NCBI RefSeq assembly: GCF_010723575.1
Contig: NZ_BLKZ01000001.1
Location: 5,394,001 to 5,458,000 of the forward strand
Length of the DNA: 64,000 nt
Reading direction: 5' to 3'
From: Mycobacterium bourgelatii
GTDB taxonomy: Bacteria > Actinomycetota > Actinomycetes > Mycobacteriales > Mycobacteriaceae
The notes under the pieces are model-generated. The model was not told where the DNA came from. It ran no database searches and saw nothing but the letters and a program-made list of their open reading frames with translations. Position 1 is the stretch's first letter. Every line of letters starts with the position of its first letter. Below, in pieces: positions 45,610 to 54,593 of the stretch. A program made the position numbers and the translations under genes.

Positions 45610-46234
45610 GAGAACCCCTTTGCGCTTCAGGCTGGTATGGCTTTCTGACCTAGATGCGTGCAAGCACTAGGTGCGTCATAGGTGAAGGTAGTCGGTATCG
45701 CGCTGGCGTGCCTGCTCGGGGTCTAGTCTGCCGGGCCAGCGCGTGTCGACCTACTGTTTTGTGCCGCGAACCGGACGAGTCTTTGTCGATCTTTGCGCCG
45801 CCGGCTCGCCCTCCGGGGCGGTGTTATCTGGGCCGCCCGTCGCGGGGCTTGGCTTCTGGCGCGGACGCCTGTCGCGGGCTCATGTCGCGGGCTGCGTTCT
45901 GAGCTGGCTGCACTCACCGCCGCTGTGCGACGACGGGCTTTCAGCGGCCGTACCGGGCCAATCGCGCCGCAATCATTGGTGACTCCCGGTAATCACATGC
46001 GCCACATCGGCACCGTGAGCAGACCATGAGGTGATCGCAGAAAGCGCTGGTGTATGCGCTAGCACCCGCGCGAGCCCGCGGCCATGCCCGCTATTCACAC
46101 ACCCCACATCGGCACCGTCAGCAGACCATGAAGCGATCCCCAAAAACGCTGGCGTATGCGCTAGCACCCCGACGGCCGGCATGCAGCGCCGCCCGAGGGT
46201 CACGACCCGGCTCGCCCCAGCCGTGAGTCCGGAT
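45610..46234. other. Gene-poor stretch between gltA2 and the HNH gene
   Basis: No convincing gene in 625 bp. Short frames on both strands are Arg/Gly-rich and lack homology that I recognise. The left end holds the gltA2 leader with a short inverted repeat (ACCTAG 45648-45653 and CTAGGT 45667-45672). The right third contains two copies of a 66-bp direct repeat. In H37Rv the genes Rv0890c-Rv0895 lie between gltA2 and citA; none of them is here. Confidence 0.7.
46002..46169. repeat. Two 66-bp direct repeats, 102 bp apart
   Basis: 46002-46067 and 46104-46169 share CCACATCGGCACCGT, CAGCAGACCATGA and GTATGCGCTAGCACCC in the same order, with about eight mismatches. They lie just downstream of the 13E12-type HNH gene. 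No open frame is conserved across both. It may be a remnant of a repeated element or a regulatory tandem. Confidence 0.7.
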
Positions 46235-47530
46235 CTAGTTGGCGGTGGGCGACTCGGGTTCGTACGGCTGGTACCACCACCAGTCGGCGCGTTCACCGGT
46301 CGGCCCGGGACACGGCGGCACATCGGGCGGTGGCTGCGTCGGTGGCCGCGCCAACGACGCCCCGGTCAACACCCGCCCATCACTATCAGTGATGCACAAC
46401 TGGTCAGCGGGGCCGGTGATGGTGATCACCCCACGGTGATGCAACCGATGATGAAACGGACACAGCAACACCAGATTCGCCAACTCGGTGGCCCCGCCAT
46501 CCTCCCAATGCACGATGTGGTGCGCATGCAGGCCCCGGCTGGCCCCACACCCGGGAAACGCGCACCCCGGGTGGCGATACTCCAACGCCCGACGCAACCG
46601 GCGACTGATCCCCCGCGTCGTTCGTCCGGCCCCGATCGGCTCACCATCACGCTCGAACCACACCTCACAGCTGGCATCACAGCCCAACAACTGCCGCTCG
46701 GACCGCGACAACACCGGACCCAGATGCAACGACCCCACCCGATCCTTGACATCAACATGCATCACCACCGTGGTGTGCTGCCCCTGCGGACGCCGCGCCA
46801 CCTCGCTATCCCACCCCGCCTGCACCAACGCCAGAAACGCCTCCACCATCGTCGGCATCGGCACCGCAAACTCCCCACCCCCGCCACCGCCGACGGCCTC
46901 ACGCTCACGCTTCCACTGCGCCATCAACCCCTCCAGATGCGAACCCAACGCCGCATCGAACGTCGCCGCCTGCACCGCCGGCAACTTGATCCGCCACCAG
47001 CTGTACTGCCCATCACCGCTCTTGCTGACCGACCCCCGCAACTCCGGCTCCACCGGCCCCGACCCCGACTCGGACTTGGACTCGGGCGCGGGCGACGGGT
47101 CGGGGCGCGGCTCCAACCGCACCGCCGTACGCAACTGAGTCACCGTGGCCACCGAAGCCAACTCCGCATAATGCTCATCAGAACCCTCACCCGCGCGTGC
47201 CGCGATCACCCCCACCTGATCCAGCGACAACCGCCCCTCCTTCAACCCCTGCACACACCGAGGAAACTCCCCCACCCGCCGCGCCACCGCAGCCATCGTG
47301 TGCGCATTACCCGGCGACACCCCCGTCTTCCACGCCACCACCGCCGGCAACGACCGCGCCCCGGTCATCCCCCACAACTGCTCACCCTCGATCTGAGCGA
47401 AGATCTCCACCATGCGCCCATCGATGGCATTGCGCTGACCACTCAACTCCGCCAACTCGGCGAACAACACCTCCAACCGCTCTTTAGGAATCAACCCCAC
47501 CCCACCCGAAGAAGCCGCCACCACAGACAT
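46235..47530 (-). CDS. 13E12-type repeat family HNH endonuclease (DUF222)
   Basis: 431 residues. The N-terminal DUF222 domain (LIPKERLEVLFAELAELSGQ ... GRLSLDQVGVIAARAGEGS) is followed by an acidic Pro/Ser linker, a middle helical part, and a C-terminal HNH nuclease. The nuclease has zinc Cys pairs in CAFPGCGASR, catalytic His-His in LHAHHIVHWEDGG, the Asn in LANLVLLC, and FHHRLHHRG. In H37Rv members of this group are the repeated 13E12 genes associated with phage-like or mobile DNA; their biological role is unclear. ATG at 47530 (MSVVAASSGGV) was chosen over an upstream start. It sits where H37Rv has Rv0890c-Rv0895, so this is a variable locus. Confidence 0.9.
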   Translation of the reverse strand: MSVVAASSGGVGLIPKERLEVLFAELAELSGQRNAIDGRMVEIFAQIEGEQLWGMTGARSLPAVVAWKTGVSPGNAHTMAAVARRVGEFPRCVQGLKEGRLSLDQVGVIAARAGEGSDEHYAELASVATVTQLRTAVRLEPRPDPSPAPESKSESGSGPVEPELRGSVSKSGDGQYSWWRIKLPAVQAATFDAALGSHLEGLMAQWKREREAVGGGGGGEFAVPMPTMVEAFLALVQAGWDSEVARRPQGQHTTVVMHVDVKDRVGSLHLGPVLSRSERQLLGCDASCEVWFERDGEPIGAGRTTRGISRRLRRALEYRHPGCAFPGCGASRGLHAHHIVHWEDGGATELANLVLLCPFHHRLHHRGVITITGPADQLCITDSDGRVLTGASLARPPTQPPPDVPPCPGPTGERADWWWYQPYEPESPTAN

Positions 47531-47728
47531 ACCCCCATCAAAACAGCCACCTACGACAAAAACCGCGCCCGCGACCACAGGCAGCAGGCGAAGCCAAGTG
47601 AAGCCCACCTGAGGTGGCGACACGCAACTAGCGGCGGTGCGCACCGATGTGCAGTGAGCGCGCTCGAACTAGATGAAGTCGTTGCCGCCCAATCGAAAAC
47701 ACCACCGAAGCCCGGCGGGCAACAAGCA

Positions 47729-48391
47729 TTAGGGCTGCAGCCGCTCGACCCGACCGCCGATGACTCGAATCCGGTTGTGCACCCGGTTCTCCCGGCCCTG
47801 CCAAAATTCCACCACCTCGGGCGCGATGACATACCCGCCCCAGTTCGGCGGCGCCGGCACCTGCTCCACATCGGCGAAGCGGGCGGTCACCTCCGCCAGC
47901 TGACCCAGCAACGCCGCGCGCGACTCGATCGGCTGCGACTGACGCGACGCCCACGCGCCCAGTTGCGATCCGCGCGGCCGTTTGGACCAGTACTCCTCGG
48001 TGACGCGCCGGTCGACCTTGGTTACCGGTCCACGAATGTGCACCTGCCGGCCGAGTTGATACCACGGGAAGGTCGCCGACGCGTACGGCGCCGACGCCAA
48101 CTCGAGTCCCTTGGCCGAGTCGTAATTGGTAAAGAAGGTGATCCCGTTCTCGTCGGCGCCCTTACACAACACCGACCGGCTCACCGGCTTGCCGTCGGCG
48201 GCGACGGTGGCCAGCACCATGGCGTTCGGCTCGGCGACTCCGGCTCGTTCGGCGTCGTCAATCCACTTGCAGAACAAGGCAAGCCAACCGTCGTCCAGCC
48301 AGCTGACGTCCAGGTCAGCACTGTCATCCTTCTCGGCGGATCCGTACTCCACTCTCATCCTCGCCAGGTGCTCGTCGATTGCTCCGGCCAT
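47729..48391 (-). CDS. pdxH: Pyridoxamine 5'-phosphate oxidase PdxH
   Basis: 220 residues, against 224 in H37Rv. It makes pyridoxal 5'-phosphate from pyridoxine or pyridoxamine phosphate using FMN and O2. FMN-binding segments are PNAMVLATVAADGKPVSRSV and FFTNYDSAKGLEL, and the family signature VEFWQGRENRVHNR is near the C-terminus, which ends VERLQP as in full-length PdxH. ATG at 48391. A 50-residue upstream reading runs into citA's promoter. It is divergent from citA (70 bp). H37Rv carries pdxH elsewhere (Rv2607), so the gene's position differs. Confidence 0.93.
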   Translation of the reverse strand: MAGAIDEHLARMRVEYGSAEKDDSADLDVSWLDDGWLALFCKWIDDAERAGVAEPNAMVLATVAADGKPVSRSVLCKGADENGITFFTNYDSAKGLELASAPYASATFPWYQLGRQVHIRGPVTKVDRRVTEEYWSKRPRGSQLGAWASRQSQPIESRAALLGQLAEVTARFADVEQVPAPPNWGGYVIAPEVVEFWQGRENRVHNRIRVIGGRVERLQP

Positions 48392-48461
48392 CGCCTTAAA
48401 GCTACCGGGGTTGCTACCGGCCGGTAGCATCGGCCGGAATCTGGGGTGCAAGAATCGGCCC

Positions 48462-49583
48462 ATGACTGTGGTTCCACCTGATTTTGTCCCAGGTCTGGAA
48501 GGCGTCGTCGCCTTCACCACCAAGATCGCCGAACCCGACAAGGACGGCGGCGCACTGCGTTACCGCGGTGTCGACATCGAGGATCTGGTGAACCAACGGG
48601 TTCACTTCGGCGACGTCTGGGCCCTGCTCGTCGACGGCGACTTCGGCCGCGGTTTGCCCCCGGCTGAGCCGTTCCCGCTGCCGATCCACACCGGCGACGT
48701 ACGGGTCGACGTACAGGCGGGCCTGGCGATGCTGGCACCCATCTGGGGTTACAAACCGCTCTTGGACACCAACGAGCCCACCGCCCGCGACCAACTCGCC
48801 CGGGCCTCCGTGATGGCCTTGTCCTACGTCGCACAGTCCGGCCGCGGCATCTACCAGCCTGCGGTCCCCCAGCGCATCATCGACCAATGCCCAACCATCA
48901 CAGCGCGATTCATGACGCGCTGGCAGGGCGAGCCGGACCCCAGGCACATCGAGGCGATTGACGCCTACTGGGTCACGGCCGCCGAGCACGGCATGAACGC
49001 TTCGACGTTCACCGCGCGGGTGATCGCCTCGACCGGCGCGGACGTGGCCGCGTGCCTGTCCGGCGCGATCGGGGCGATGAGCGGGCCTTTGCACGGTGGG
49101 GCCCCGGCCCGCGTGCTGCCGATGATCGAAGAAGTCGAACGCACCGGCGACGCCCGCAAGGTGGTCAAGGGGATCCTCGATCGCGGCGAAAAGCTGATGG
49201 GCTTCGGACACCGCGTCTACCGGGCCGAAGACCCACGGGCGCGGGTGCTGCGCGCGACCGCCGAGCGCCTGAAGGCCCCTCGACACGAGGTCGCCGCCGC
49301 CTTGGAACAAGCGGCCCTGGCCGAATTGCGGGAGCGACGCCCGGACCGCGCCATCGAGACCAATGTCGAGTTCTGGGCCGCGGTCATCCTGGACTTCGCC
49401 GGGGTGCCGGCGAACATGATGCCGGCAATGTTCACTTGTGGACGCACCGCCGGATGGTGCGCTCACATCCTGGAACAGAAGCGACTCGGCAAGCTGGTCC
49501 GTCCGTCGGCCATCTACGTCGGACCCGGGCCACGCAAGCCCGAATCGATCCCCGGCTGGGACCGCGTGCTCACCAGCGCCTAG
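48462..49583 (+). CDS. citA: Second citrate synthase CitA
   Basis: 373 residues, the same as Rv0889c. It is a shorter, methylcitrate-synthase-like citrate synthase. The active-site His lies in SGPLHGGAPARVLPM, the second in GFGHRVYRAEDPRARVL, and the Asp strand is VEFWAAVILDFAGVP. Two citrate synthase genes (this and gltA2) lie within 4 kb, as in H37Rv. It converges on the hydroxylase gene, sharing 4 bp of stop codons. ATG at 48462 follows the pdxH promoter region. Confidence 0.94.
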   Translation: MTVVPPDFVPGLEGVVAFTTKIAEPDKDGGALRYRGVDIEDLVNQRVHFGDVWALLVDGDFGRGLPPAEPFPLPIHTGDVRVDVQAGLAMLAPIWGYKPLLDTNEPTARDQLARASVMALSYVAQSGRGIYQPAVPQRIIDQCPTITARFMTRWQGEPDPRHIEAIDAYWVTAAEHGMNASTFTARVIASTGADVAACLSGAIGAMSGPLHGGAPARVLPMIEEVERTGDARKVVKGILDRGEKLMGFGHRVYRAEDPRARVLRATAERLKAPRHEVAAALEQAALAELRERRPDRAIETNVEFWAAVILDFAGVPANMMPAMFTCGRTAGWCAHILEQKRLGKLVRPSAIYVGPGPRKPESIPGWDRVLTSA

Positions 49584-50350
49584 GCGGCGGCCGCGGTTGA
49601 TTCCAACGTCGACTCGCTCGTCGCGGCTGGTTTCTTGTACGTGCCAAACAGCTTGTCTCCGTAGGTCATTACCACGGACAGGTTGGTGGGACGCTTCTCC
49701 GAGTGGTGCAACTCGTGGCCTGAGGCCGCCGGCAGCAGCCAACGCGGGTACAGCTTCATGTCGTAGCCGCTGTGCGTGACGACCATCGCCGTGGTGTTGG
49801 CCGCCGCGTAGGCGACCACCACCAGCGGGTGCGCCCCCCACGTCAACGGCACCACGTACAGGCAGAACATCACCATGAAGCCTTCGACGGGATGCACGAC
49901 GAAGTTGGTCCAGATGGTCAACGGGTTCTGCACCCGGTGGTGCAGGTAGTGCACTTTCTGGAAGACAAACCGATTACCGTGCTCTAGGCGGTGCCACCAG
50001 TAGGTGAGGAACTCGCCGATCACCATGAAGGCCACCAGCTGCGTGACGAACGCAACGACCGTCGGTGCGGCCGTTGGGACTTCGGCCACCCAGGGGTGGA
50101 AGATGCGGTGCAGGACGAAGAACACCACCGCCGCACCGACATAATTCGAGGAGATCCGGAGCCCGAGTTTGGTGGCCGCCTTCGCCGAAATACGGTGGTA
50201 TACCGCAACATCGAATATCGAGTAGACGATGCCCGTCACCAACACGACCGCGACGACCACGGGCAGGAAGTACAACGGGAATTCGAAGAAGCCGACGCCC
50301 AGATGCCTCAGCATCCAGTCCCAAATCGGTTGTAGCAGTGTTTGATTCAC
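49580..50350 (-). CDS. Membrane fatty acid hydroxylase / sterol desaturase family protein
   Basis: 256 residues with four to five membrane helices (for example EFPLYFLPVVVAVVLVTGIV and VVAFVTQLVAFMVIGEF). The diiron His clusters of the superfamily are all there: HRLEHGN, HYLHHRVQ and GHELHHSEK, plus H in THSGYD. The family oxidises lipids or sterols in the membrane with O2 and an external electron donor. The GTG start has AGGAG 7 nt upstream and lies 29 bp after the TetR stop, so the two form an operon. It occupies the place where H37Rv has the sphingomyelinase gene Rv0888, which is absent here. Confidence 0.88.
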   Translation of the reverse strand: MNQTLLQPIWDWMLRHLGVGFFEFPLYFLPVVVAVVLVTGIVYSIFDVAVYHRISAKAATKLGLRISSNYVGAAVVFFVLHRIFHPWVAEVPTAAPTVVAFVTQLVAFMVIGEFLTYWWHRLEHGNRFVFQKVHYLHHRVQNPLTIWTNFVVHPVEGFMVMFCLYVVPLTWGAHPLVVVAYAAANTTAMVVTHSGYDMKLYPRWLLPAASGHELHHSEKRPTNLSVVMTYGDKLFGTYKKPAATSESTLESTAAAA

Positions 50351-50379
50351 AGGTTTGCTCCTAGTTGTCGGGAGGTGGG

Positions 50380-50982
50380 TCAATTCAATAGGCGCGAGGC
50401 GGCCAGGCGCAGTTCGGCGATGCACTGTTCGACGGTGATGTCGCCGACTCCGAGCAGGGCCAAGTCGGCAAAGAAGACGCGACCGAGCAACGCGATCGCC
50501 GGGTCGAGCGACAACGACTCGAGCACGTCCTCGCCGGTTCCGCTCAGCAGCGCGAGGAACATCTCGCGCACGCCCAAGCGGAATTGATCGGCTACCGGCC
50601 CCAGAGCCAGTACCGAGGCAATGATGGCGCGAACCATCGGCACATCCGACGCCGCTTCCCGCACGACGTGTTCGATGGCCACGTCGACGGCCTTCAGTGA
50701 TGAGGGGACCGACTCGGACGCTGCGGCGATGGCCTGTGGAATGTGCGCCGCGACCTCATGCCCCCAGGCCAAAGCGGCCTCACACACCACGTGTTCCTTG
50801 GACGCGAAATAGCGATAGGTCGTCGCCCTGGACACTCCGACGGTCGCGCCGATCGCCTCCATCGCGACGGCCTCATGCCCGTGCTCGCGAATCAACTGGC
50901 GAGCGGCCTGTAGCAGCCGCGCACGGACTTCCACCTGACGCGAATCCAGCGTGCGGTGGATCGTCACGGTCGTCGCGTTCAC
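50380..50982 (-). CDS. TetR-family regulator of the hydroxylase operon
   Basis: 200 residues. The TetR helix-turn-helix is at about 20-65 (ARLLQAARQLIREHG ... VAMEAIGATVGVSRATTYRYF). A C-terminal effector domain follows, with a long hydrophobic helix (MVRAIIASVLALGPVADQF). It is upstream of and cotranscribed with the membrane hydroxylase. A candidate operator lies in its leader. The ligand is unknown, but a lipid is plausible from context. Confidence 0.88.
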   Translation of the reverse strand: MNATTVTIHRTLDSRQVEVRARLLQAARQLIREHGHEAVAMEAIGATVGVSRATTYRYFASKEHVVCEAALAWGHEVAAHIPQAIAAASESVPSSLKAVDVAIEHVVREAASDVPMVRAIIASVLALGPVADQFRLGVREMFLALLSGTGEDVLESLSLDPAIALLGRVFFADLALLGVGDITVEQCIAELRLAASRLLN

Positions 50983-51023
50983 CAGATCATTCCTTGCAGT
51001 TCGGGAGTGGTAAGACAGTTGCT

Positions 51024-51051
51024 GATACAGCTATCTCACCAGCTGATGCAC
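51024..51051. promoter_or_regulatory. Imperfect dyad upstream of the hydroxylase tetR
   Basis: TGATACAGCT (51024-51033) and AGCTGATGCA (51042-51051) form an inverted pair with three mismatches around 8 bp, in an AT-rich leader 42-70 bp before the tetR start. Confidence 0.35.
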
Positions 51052-51191
51052 TAGTTATATCGCGCTGTCGCGCCAGAACGCAAGCGATCAGGCTTTGTCG
51101 GTGCCGGGAGATCTAATGGAGTCACCGCGATGAATTTCTGTCGCGGCCGGGGTCAATACACGTGAACCCCGTCCACAACAAGGAGACCAAG

Positions 51192-51650
51192 ATGGCGATC
51201 AACGTCGAACCAGCCCTGTCCCCCCACCTCGTCGTCGACAATGCAGCCGCGGCGATCGACTTCTACGTCAAGGCCTTCGGCGGTGAGGAGTTGGGGCGTG
51301 TTCCCCGTCCCGATGGCAAATTGATTCACGCCGCGGTGCAGATCAACGGATTCACCGTGATGCTCCACGACGACTTTCCGGAGGTAACGGACGGCAAGTC
51401 GATGACCCCGAAGGCATTGGGCGGCACGCCCGTCACCATCCACCTGACCGTCACCGATGTCGACGCCAGATTCCAGCGGGCCCTGGATGCAGGTGCGACC
51501 GTGGTGATGCCGCTGGACGACCAGATGTGGGGCGACCGCTACGGCGTGCTCGAAGACCCCTTCGGCCACCATTGGTCACTCGGCCAACCGGTTCGCGAGG
51601 TCAGCATGGAGGAAATCCAGCGGGCAATGAATGCGGAGGTGGGCAGCTAG
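51192..51650 (+). CDS. VOC/PhnB-like protein (Rv0887c orthologue)
   Basis: 152 residues, the same as Rv0887c. One VOC repeat of the PhnB/YdcF-type: LSPHLVVDNAAAAIDFYVKA, then IHAAVQINGFTVMLHDDFPE and MWGDRYGVLEDPFGHHWSL. The H-x-D-P-F-G-H pattern near the C-terminus is typical of the group. Enzyme activity is not established. AGGAG is 6 nt before the ATG. It converges on fprB with a 12-bp gap. Confidence 0.87.
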   Translation: MAINVEPALSPHLVVDNAAAAIDFYVKAFGGEELGRVPRPDGKLIHAAVQINGFTVMLHDDFPEVTDGKSMTPKALGGTPVTIHLTVTDVDARFQRALDAGATVVMPLDDQMWGDRYGVLEDPFGHHWSLGQPVREVSMEEIQRAMNAEVGS

Positions 51651-51662
51651 CGCACCTCAGCG

Positions 51663-53384
51663 CTAGACGAGTTCGCGTAGCCGGGCCGCCAGGCGTCGTC
51701 GCAGCGGCTGCGTCTGGCGTTCCGCAGCCGCGATGGCGAGCATGTCGGCGACGTTGGTGAACTTGTTGCGCGGCCGGCCGTCACCTATGCCGCGGGCGAT
51801 TTCCGCGGCGTCGATGGCACGCCATCCCGTCGAGTCGACGACGTCGGGCTGTCGGTGCTGCACCAGCCTGTCCAGTGCCAGCGGCTTGGCTTGCGGGTCG
51901 GAAAGCTTGCCGGCATTGAAGTCGGCCACCAGAGCCTGCACGGTCTGCAGGGAGCACGATTTGTTGGTGCCGATGAACCCGGTGGGCCCGCGCTTGATCC
52001 AGCCCGCGACGTAGGCTCCGACGACCGGACGGCCGGTTGCCGGGTCGATAACGCGGCCGCCGTCGTTGGGGACGACAGCGGCGTCCTCGTCGAATGGTAG
52101 GTCACGAATTGGCTTGCCACGGTAGCCAATCGACGTCAGCACCAGGCCCGCGTCCAGCGTGCGCACCTCGCCGGTACCCGCGCCGGCGCCAGGGCCCGCG
52201 ACGACAAACGCCACACCGCTGGCCCGATCGTCACCGAGAACCCGCTGTGGTGTCAGCTGATACGCCAGCCGTATGCGCGGTCGCCCGAGTCCTGACGTCG
52301 CCGCGGACGCGTCGCCCAGCGTCGCCAAGACCTCGAGCTTGGCCCTGGCCAGCGGATCAGCGACGGTTGCCAGGTCATCCAGCACTCGTTGCCGGTCGAC
52401 CGGGTCGAGCACCACGTCGGAAGATCCGGTGAGCCCGACCAATTCGGGCAGGGTGAACGCCGAGTGCGCGGGTCCGCGCCGGGCAGCGATGACCACCTCG
52501 CGAACAGCGGACTTGCGCAGGGCCCGCAACGCGTGGTCGGCGATGTCGGTTCGGGCCAGGTCGTCGGGATCCGCGGTGAGCACCCGGGCCACGTCGAGGG
52601 CGACGTTGCCGTTGCCGATGATCACCACCCGTTCGTGGCTGAGATCGACTGGCAGATCTGCAAAGTCGGGGTGTCCGTTGATCCAGGCGACCAACTCTGT
52701 GGCGGTACCGGTCCCAGGCAGGCCCATCCCGTCGATGTCCAACCGGCGGTCATCCGGCGCGCCCACCGCATACACCACGGCGTGGTGGTGGGACAGCAGA
52801 TCGGCGTGGCTCAGGTGCTTACCCACCTCGACGTTGAGGTAGAACTTCAGGCGGCGATGCCCGGCCACCCGGTCGAACAGACGGGTGACCCTCTTGGCGC
52901 TCTGGTGGTCCGGCGCTACTCCCGCTCGCACCAATCCATAAGGCGTCGGTAGCTTCTCGAAGACGTTGACCCGCACGCGGGGCTGAATCAACAACTCGTC
53001 GGCGGCGTACATGGCGGCGGGCCCCGACCCGACGATAGCCACCGTGAGCGGCTTCTCCCGCTGATGAACCTCGGGCGCTGGGATCACCGGAGCCAGCTTC
53101 GAAGTCGGCGGCAGTTTCACGCCGGCCGGGCGGTCCGGGTAGAACGATGCATTGATTTCGACGAACGGCAATTGCCTTGTATCAAGCCGACTATCGGGCG
53201 CAATCGCCCCGACCGGGCAGGCGCTCACGCACGCCCCGCAGTCCACACATGCCACCGGGTCGATGTAGAGCATTTCCGACGTCGCGTACCCCGGCTCGTC
53301 GGGAGTCGGGTGGATGCAATTGACCGGACACGCGAATACGCAGGACCCGTCATTGCAGCACGACTGAGTAATCACGTGCGGCAT
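51663..53384 (-). CDS. fprB: Ferredoxin/ferredoxin-NADP reductase FprB
   Basis: 573 residues against 575 in H37Rv. An N-terminal 7Fe-type ferredoxin (QSCCNDGSCVFACPVNC, then CVDCGACVSACPVGAI) is fused to an adrenodoxin-reductase-like flavoprotein. The latter has an FAD motif AIVGSGPAAMYAADELL near 117-133, an NADP motif VIIGNGNVALDVARVL and the C-terminal FAD motif GPTGFIGTNKSCSLQTV. It moves electrons from NADPH to ferredoxins. The start is 31 bp after the AurF-like gene on the same strand, suggesting a redox-partner operon. Confidence 0.95.
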   Translation of the reverse strand: MPHVITQSCCNDGSCVFACPVNCIHPTPDEPGYATSEMLYIDPVACVDCGACVSACPVGAIAPDSRLDTRQLPFVEINASFYPDRPAGVKLPPTSKLAPVIPAPEVHQREKPLTVAIVGSGPAAMYAADELLIQPRVRVNVFEKLPTPYGLVRAGVAPDHQSAKRVTRLFDRVAGHRRLKFYLNVEVGKHLSHADLLSHHHAVVYAVGAPDDRRLDIDGMGLPGTGTATELVAWINGHPDFADLPVDLSHERVVIIGNGNVALDVARVLTADPDDLARTDIADHALRALRKSAVREVVIAARRGPAHSAFTLPELVGLTGSSDVVLDPVDRQRVLDDLATVADPLARAKLEVLATLGDASAATSGLGRPRIRLAYQLTPQRVLGDDRASGVAFVVAGPGAGAGTGEVRTLDAGLVLTSIGYRGKPIRDLPFDEDAAVVPNDGGRVIDPATGRPVVGAYVAGWIKRGPTGFIGTNKSCSLQTVQALVADFNAGKLSDPQAKPLALDRLVQHRQPDVVDSTGWRAIDAAEIARGIGDGRPRNKFTNVADMLAIAAAERQTQPLRRRLAARLRELV

Positions 53385-53415
53385 AAGAGAACTCGTTAAA
53401 GGTTAGGCAGCAGGG

Positions 53416-54438
53416 TTAGGCAGCCGGAACGGCCAAATGCGCGCGTTGCGGCTCGCTGCGGTAACGCGACGGCTTGCCGTCGATCTTGCAGAGCCGCCAC
53501 ATCAACCGGGCCGAGCGATTTTCCATCAGCCCCGTGTCGTAGGCCAGCATCCGCACGTCACTGAACATGTCGCGCAACCACTTCCGCGATTCCGGCGAAC
53601 GGAAGAACAGTTCCTTCTTGACCGAGCGCGGGATGTCGAATTCCTCCCAGAACTCCTTGGGCGGAATCAGGATCGCGTTGCACAGCGACCGCATGGTCAG
53701 CGGGAAGGTCAGCGAGATCCAGAACCGTTGGCTGCGACTTAATTTCGGCAACCGCTTCCGCAGGTACTCGTGCGCGAACGAGATGTGCCGCGCCTCCTCG
53801 GCGACGTGAATGGACATCACGCGCTCCATGATTGGGTGCAACGCTTTGCCTTCGCGTAGCACCTGCTTCTGCGTGTGGTCGATCGGCTCCTCGCCGGCCA
53901 ACACGCCGATGAAGAACGCCACCGGCATCGGGCCGGCGACGAGCGGGATCAACGGAGAAATCCAACGCAGCCGACGCGGCATGCCCGGCACGTCCGCGCC
54001 GACGCGGTTGATCATCTCCTGGAACATCATCGTGTGGTTGCACTCTTCGACCGATTCGTGCAAGCAGTACCGATATTCCGGAGAACCGTTAGGCATCCAG
54101 AAGGTGTAGTTCATCAGGCCGCGGATCAGGATGGACTCGAAGTGCAGCCCGACCTTGGCCACATTGGCCTGCCGCCACATTCCGATCTTGATCTGGCGTT
54201 CCCGCGACTGCGCCCGGTACCAGGGATGCCGGCCCAGCGGGTCGGTCGCTGGGAGGATCCACCGGGGATCGTCGTCGGTGACGGCGAACTCCGGTGAATC
54301 CCAGTCGATATCCGTGTATGGGTTGAAGTTTCGCCGCACAGACCCCTCGGACAGTGTGGCGAGCATTTCCACATACTCGGTGTCGTCGCGCACCTCCATA
54401 TTGCGGCGCCAGCGTCGAACCATGCGCGTCCTGGCCAT
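53416..54438 (-). CDS. AurF-like diiron oxygenase (Rv0885 orthologue)
   Basis: 340 residues. A helix-bundle ferritin-like diiron enzyme: the carboxylate/His motifs are ESVEECNH and HVAEEARHISF, an E...ExxH pair as in p-aminobenzoate N-oxygenase AurF. A long hydrophobic stretch (SPLIPLVAGPMPVAFFIGVLAG) suggests membrane contact. AurF oxidises arylamines to nitro compounds, but the substrate of the mycobacterial protein is unknown. Diiron enzymes need an electron donor, and the next gene, fprB, would supply one. AGGAGG lies 5 nt before the ATG at 54438. Confidence 0.87.
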   Translation of the reverse strand: MARTRMVRRWRRNMEVRDDTEYVEMLATLSEGSVRRNFNPYTDIDWDSPEFAVTDDDPRWILPATDPLGRHPWYRAQSRERQIKIGMWRQANVAKVGLHFESILIRGLMNYTFWMPNGSPEYRYCLHESVEECNHTMMFQEMINRVGADVPGMPRRLRWISPLIPLVAGPMPVAFFIGVLAGEEPIDHTQKQVLREGKALHPIMERVMSIHVAEEARHISFAHEYLRKRLPKLSRSQRFWISLTFPLTMRSLCNAILIPPKEFWEEFDIPRSVKKELFFRSPESRKWLRDMFSDVRMLAYDTGLMENRSARLMWRLCKIDGKPSRYRSEPQRAHLAVPAA

Positions 54439-54593
54439 CAAGCCTCCTCAATGAGGTTTCGATCGGACGTGTAATGAACACGGTACCGCTGGTACCGGGA
54501 ATTCGCTAGCCTGCTGTGGTCGCGGTCACACTGGGGGCCAACAGTGACAGCCCGTTCAGCAGGGCCGCAGGATCGCTCACTACCCTGATGCCC

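Noticed and set aside
45743..45982. Short plus-strand frames in the gltA2-HNH gap as genes
   Set aside because: No ribosome site, no family resemblance, and overlapping frames of the same Arg/Gly-rich composition.
46031..48427. 798-codon plus-strand frame across the HNH and pdxH genes
   Set aside because: It is antisense to two genes with clear family motifs and is itself Arg/His/Pro-rich without any recognisable domain.
51148..51171. CGGGGT...ACCCCG hairpin upstream of Rv0887c as a riboswitch
   Set aside because: A 6-bp stem with a 12-nt loop and no conserved core; too little for a riboswitch call.
54482..54496. GGTACC-GCT-GGTACC as an operator in front of serC
   Set aside because: Two copies of a 6-bp palindrome are expected often in GC-rich DNA and nothing else supports a regulator site.
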